From: RHKX01 sp963743875
Lineage (GTDB): Bacteria > Actinomycetota > Thermoleophilia > Solirubrobacterales > 70-9
Assembly: GCA_963743875.1 (NCBI GenBank)
Contig: CAVURM010000002.1
Span: forward strand, 186,001 to 250,000
Direction: 5' to 3'
Length of the DNA: 64,000 nucleotides
In this document: positions 61,591-64,000 of the stretch, piece after piece
How positions within the stretch are numbered: the stretch's first letter is position 1
Layout of the letters: every line of letters begins with the position of its first letter
The notes under the pieces: model-generated
Database searches by the model: none
The model's input: only the letters and a program-made list of their open reading frames with translations
Told to the model about the DNA's origin: nothing
Made by a program: the position numbers and the translations under genes

Positions 61591-63045
61591 ATGGCCGCCG
61601 GGAATATCGACGCTGTAATCGCGCAGGCCAAGCTCGACCGCAAGCGACTCGATTCGGCGGCGATCGGTCCGTTCAGCCTGACCGCGATCGGCATCGCCAG
61701 CGTCGTCGGCGCCGGGATCTTCGTCACGATCGGCGAGGCGTCCGCGCGGTACGCGGGCCCGGCGGTGATCTTCTCCTTCATGCTCGCCGGCCTCGCCGCT
61801 GGCGTGACCGCCCTCTGTTATGCCGAGCTCGCGGCGATGGTGCCCGCGGCGGGCTCGACCTACTCGTACGCCTACGCGGTCTTCGGGTCGTTCCTGGCCT
61901 GGTTCATCGGCTGGGACCTGCTGCTCGAGTACCTGTTCGCGGCCTCGACGGTTGCGGTCGGCTGGTCGGGCTACTTCGTCAGCTTCCTCGGCAGCATCGG
62001 GATCACGGTTCCGCACGACCTCGTCACCCCACCATTCGGCGACGACACGGGGATCCTCAACCTGCCCGCGCTGGCGATCGTGTTCGGTACCTGCGCGCTG
62101 CTTTACCGCGGGACCCGGGAGTCGACGCGGGCAAACAACGCGATGGTCGCGCTCAAGCTCGGCGTCCTGCTGCTGTTCATCGGCGTCGGTGCCTTCTACA
62201 TCACGAATTCCAACTGGGAGCCGTTCATCCCCGAGAACACCGGTGGGTTCGGCGACTACGGGATCACCGGAATCCTGCGCGCCGCCGGCGTCGTCTTCTT
62301 CGCCTATGTGGGCTTCGACGCGGTTTCGACCGCGGCCGCCGAGGCGAAGCGACCGCAGCGGACGATCCCGATCGGCCTGCTGGCCACGGTGATCATCTCG
62401 ACGGTCCTCTACGTCCTGATCGGGATCGTGATGACCGGGCTCGTTCCGTTCAAGACGCTGAACGTCGCCGACCCGCTGGCGTTGGCGGTTCGGCAGGCCG
62501 GAGGTTCTCTGGACTGGCTGGAGACGGCGGTTTCGCTTGCGGCGGTGATCGGCTTGGCCGCCACCGTGCTCGTCACCTTCTACGGTCAGACGCGCATCTT
62601 CATGCGGATGTCCTCCGATGGCATGCTGCCCGACCGACTCGGTGTCGTCGGGGCCAAGTTCAAGACTCCGGGTGCGGCGACGCTCGTCTGCGCGGTCGCG
62701 GGAGCCGCGGTCGCCGCGCTCCTGCCGATCGACATCCTCGGCGATCTCGTCTCGATCGGGACCCTGCTCTCGTTCACGATCGTCTGCGCCGGCGTGCTCG
62801 TTCTGCGCCGCACTCGTCCCGACCTCGAGCGCCCGTTCCGGGTCAAGGGCGTCTGGGTGGTGGCGCCACTCGGGATCATCTTCGCCGTCGCGCTGATGGC
62901 GACGCTGCCGATCACGACCTGGATCCGGCTCGCCGTCTGGCTCGCGATCGGACTCGTCATCTACTTCACCTACGCGCGCCGCCGGACGACCGAGCGGATG
63001 GGCCGACTCGCGACAGCCAATCCGGACCCCGAACCGATCAGATAG
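61591..63045 (+). CDS. APC-family amino-acid permease, cationic-type
   Basis: The 484-residue protein has about 12-14 helices. The opening AIGIASVVGAGIFVTIGEAS, the loop YAELAAMVPAAGSTYSYAYA and VVFFAYVGFDAVSTAAAEAK are typical of the YfnA/CAT cationic amino-acid transporters, so lysine or arginine are likely substrates. It is divergent from the LysRS-MprF gene with only 44 bp between starts, so a shared regulatory region and supply of lysine for lipid lysylation are reasonable inferences. Confidence 0.88.
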   Translation: MAAGNIDAVIAQAKLDRKRLDSAAIGPFSLTAIGIASVVGAGIFVTIGEASARYAGPAVIFSFMLAGLAAGVTALCYAELAAMVPAAGSTYSYAYAVFGSFLAWFIGWDLLLEYLFAASTVAVGWSGYFVSFLGSIGITVPHDLVTPPFGDDTGILNLPALAIVFGTCALLYRGTRESTRANNAMVALKLGVLLLFIGVGAFYITNSNWEPFIPENTGGFGDYGITGILRAAGVVFFAYVGFDAVSTAAAEAKRPQRTIPIGLLATVIISTVLYVLIGIVMTGLVPFKTLNVADPLALAVRQAGGSLDWLETAVSLAAVIGLAATVLVTFYGQTRIFMRMSSDGMLPDRLGVVGAKFKTPGAATLVCAVAGAAVAALLPIDILGDLVSIGTLLSFTIVCAGVLVLRRTRPDLERPFRVKGVWVVAPLGIIFAVALMATLPITTWIRLAVWLAIGLVIYFTYARRRTTERMGRLATANPDPEPIR

Positions 63046-63272
63046 ACAAGCGCGCGACTCGCAGCCCTCCGGGCTGCTCGACTGCGCCGGGCCTCCGGGC
63101 GAAGCCCGGTGGCCCTCCGTCAGACAACCGCGCGACTCGCAGGGCTCCGCCCTGCTCGACTGCGCCGGGCCTCCGGGCAAAGCCCGGTGGCCCTCCGTCA
63201 GACAACCGCGCGACTCGCAGGGCTCCGCCCTGCTCGACTGCGCCGGGCCTCCGGGCAAAGCCCGGTGGCCCC
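63045..63272 (+). repeat. Three tandem 78-bp units with covarying hairpins
   Basis: Units begin at 63045, 63123 and 63201, an exact 78-bp period; units 2 and 3 are identical for about 70 bases. Each starts with GACAA, then GCGCGACTCGCAG. Unit 1 reads CAGCCCTCCGGGCTG and units 2 and 3 read CAGGGCTCCGCCCTG: both strands of the stem changed together. A second stem, GGGC...GCCC, follows. The array lies between convergent genes and begins on the permease stop codon, suggesting a terminator-like role. Confidence 0.93.
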
Positions 63273-63278
63273 CCCGGA

Positions 63279-64000
63279 TCAGTCCTTGGTCAGCGCGGTT
63301 CCCGAGCCCGGCTTGCTCGCGACCGCGCCCTCGCTGGTCCGCGCGAGGATGGCCATTCCGATCAGGGTTGCGGCCAGCGCGCCCAGCGTCGCCGCGATCC
63401 CTCCGGGCGACTCGTGCAGCGACTCCTCGAGCAGCGTGGTCGCGATCACGACGCTGGTGATCGGGTCGAGCGCCATCATCGCGGCCAACGCCGGCGCGAG
63501 GACGCCGGCGGTCAGCGCCATCTGGTTGAACGTCATCGATATGTAGCCGATGATGAGCAGCGCGTAGAGATGCCAGTCGGTGAAGATTCCGAAGAAGCCA
63601 TCGGTGATCTCGTCGCCGACGGCCTTGGTCAATGCGGCGCTGACCCCGAAGAGAATGCCGGTGACGATGCCGAGCAGGGTTGCCTTGATCGACGGCCTCG
63701 CTCGCAGCGAGAGCAGCACCAGCGGGATGCAGATGCCGACGGTGATCGCGCCGAGGATCAGCCATTCGCCGACCGGCGCGTCGTCTCGTCCGCCACTCGG
63801 GTTGGCGATCGTGAGGAAGGCGATCAGCGAGGCGGTGACCAGGACGGCGGCGCCGATGTCAGAGCGCTTGATCCTCTGGTCGGTGAGGCGGTTGCCGAGC
63901 GGCAGCGCGAAGACCATCGAGGTCGCAAGCAGGGGCTGCACTACCGCGAGGCGGCCGATCGTCAGCGCGACCGCCTGGCCGACGAACCCGAGCCCGTCGG
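63279..64000 (-). CDS. DMT/EamA-family transporter, 5' truncated
   Basis: The frame is open to the right edge (first visible residues GLGFVGQAVALTIGRLAVVQ), so the N-terminus lies outside the window. The visible 240 residues have about six or seven helices with the DMT-like DPITSVVIATTLLEESLHES near the end and a short Ser/Lys tail. Many such proteins in Actinobacteria are EamA-type exporters of unknown substrate. An internal GTG at 63941 is not the real start. The stop is 7 bp from the repeat array. Confidence 0.82.
   Translation of the reverse strand, partial: DGLGFVGQAVALTIGRLAVVQPLLATSMVFALPLGNRLTDQRIKRSDIGAAVLVTASLIAFLTIANPSGGRDDAPVGEWLILGAITVGICIPLVLLSLRARPSIKATLLGIVTGILFGVSAALTKAVGDEITDGFFGIFTDWHLYALLIIGYISMTFNQMALTAGVLAPALAAMMALDPITSVVIATTLLEESLHESPGGIAATLGALAATLIGMAILARTSEGAVASKPGSGTALTKD

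Noticed and set aside
63045..63272. CRISPR array
   Set aside because: The 78-bp units are contiguous near-identical copies with no unique spacers, and no cas genes are present.
61216..63765. Minus-strand frame of 849 codons
   Set aside because: It spans the permease antisense, the repeat array and part of the LysRS gene, and reads as low-complexity Asp/Arg/Gly sequence. The permease on the other strand is convincing.

Overview
The window is high-GC bacterial chromosome, densely coded, with many ATGA/GTGA/TTGA stop-start overlaps. The gene set points to an actinobacterium, most likely of the Thermoleophilia/Solirubrobacterales type: an actinobacterial-style arsenate reductase, a CsoR repressor, DtxR/IdeR-type iron boxes, a lysyl-tRNA synthetase fused to an MprF-like lysyltransferase, and several small secreted proteins that open with an FIALG-type membrane segment. 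The assignment is inference from gene content. I see no phage, insertion sequence, CRISPR array or plasmid functions.

Layout. 0-5 kb: the 3' end of a secreted RTX-like protein, an MBL hydrolase, tadA with an overlapping 28-codon membrane micro-ORF, an orphan histidine kinase, a secreted paralog-family protein and tRNA-Ser(GGA). 5-10.5 kb: an IclR regulator divergent from a bicovalent-FAD oxidase plus PhlG-type hydrolase pair, then ahcY, a second paralog and tRNA-Ser(CGA). 10.6-20.5 kb: an accessory stretch with a histone-like protein, an inverted and decayed copy of the 4.5-kb locus, a frameshifted RTX protein, homocysteine methyltransferase, GST/DUF1801, a repeat protein, a lactonase-like MBL enzyme and a helicase. 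20.6-27.8 kb: one seven-gene operon, ArsR regulator plus a group-4 [NiFe]-hydrogenase-like membrane complex. 27.8-33.9 kb: an M23 peptidase behind a c-di-AMP riboswitch, an ion transporter with a CBS protein, and a two-component system divergent from a lipoprotein across 11-bp phased repeats. 33.9-39.9 kb: a divergent arsenic locus (arsR-arsM-diiron oxidase one way; arsC-acr3-gapdh-arsJ the other). 40-46.4 kb: csoR, a sulfatase and an iron-box-controlled FTR1 iron-uptake pair. 46.4-58 kb: MpaB-like oxygenase, ABC1 kinase, SDR, GH9 glycosidase, acyl-CoA synthetase, DUF1254/1214 protein, secreted propeller protein and a cupredoxin lipoprotein. 58-64 kb: the LysRS-MprF fusion, an amino-acid permease, a covarying tandem repeat and a truncated DMT transporter.

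Working together. The arsenic locus encodes arsenate reduction, arsenite export, arsenite methylation and the GAPDH/ArsJ arsenate-export route, plus a diiron oxidase whose start codon overlaps the arsM stop. The hydrogenase-like operon resembles the Mycobacterium Rv0081-Rv0087 locus. The iron and copper loci carry recognisable operators.

Caution: six genes (the FAD oxidase, an RTX protein, homocysteine methyltransferase, DUF1801, GAPDH and a sulfatase) carry single-base frame breaks with conserved coding on both sides. Two fall in G/C homopolymers, so consensus error is at least as likely as real decay.
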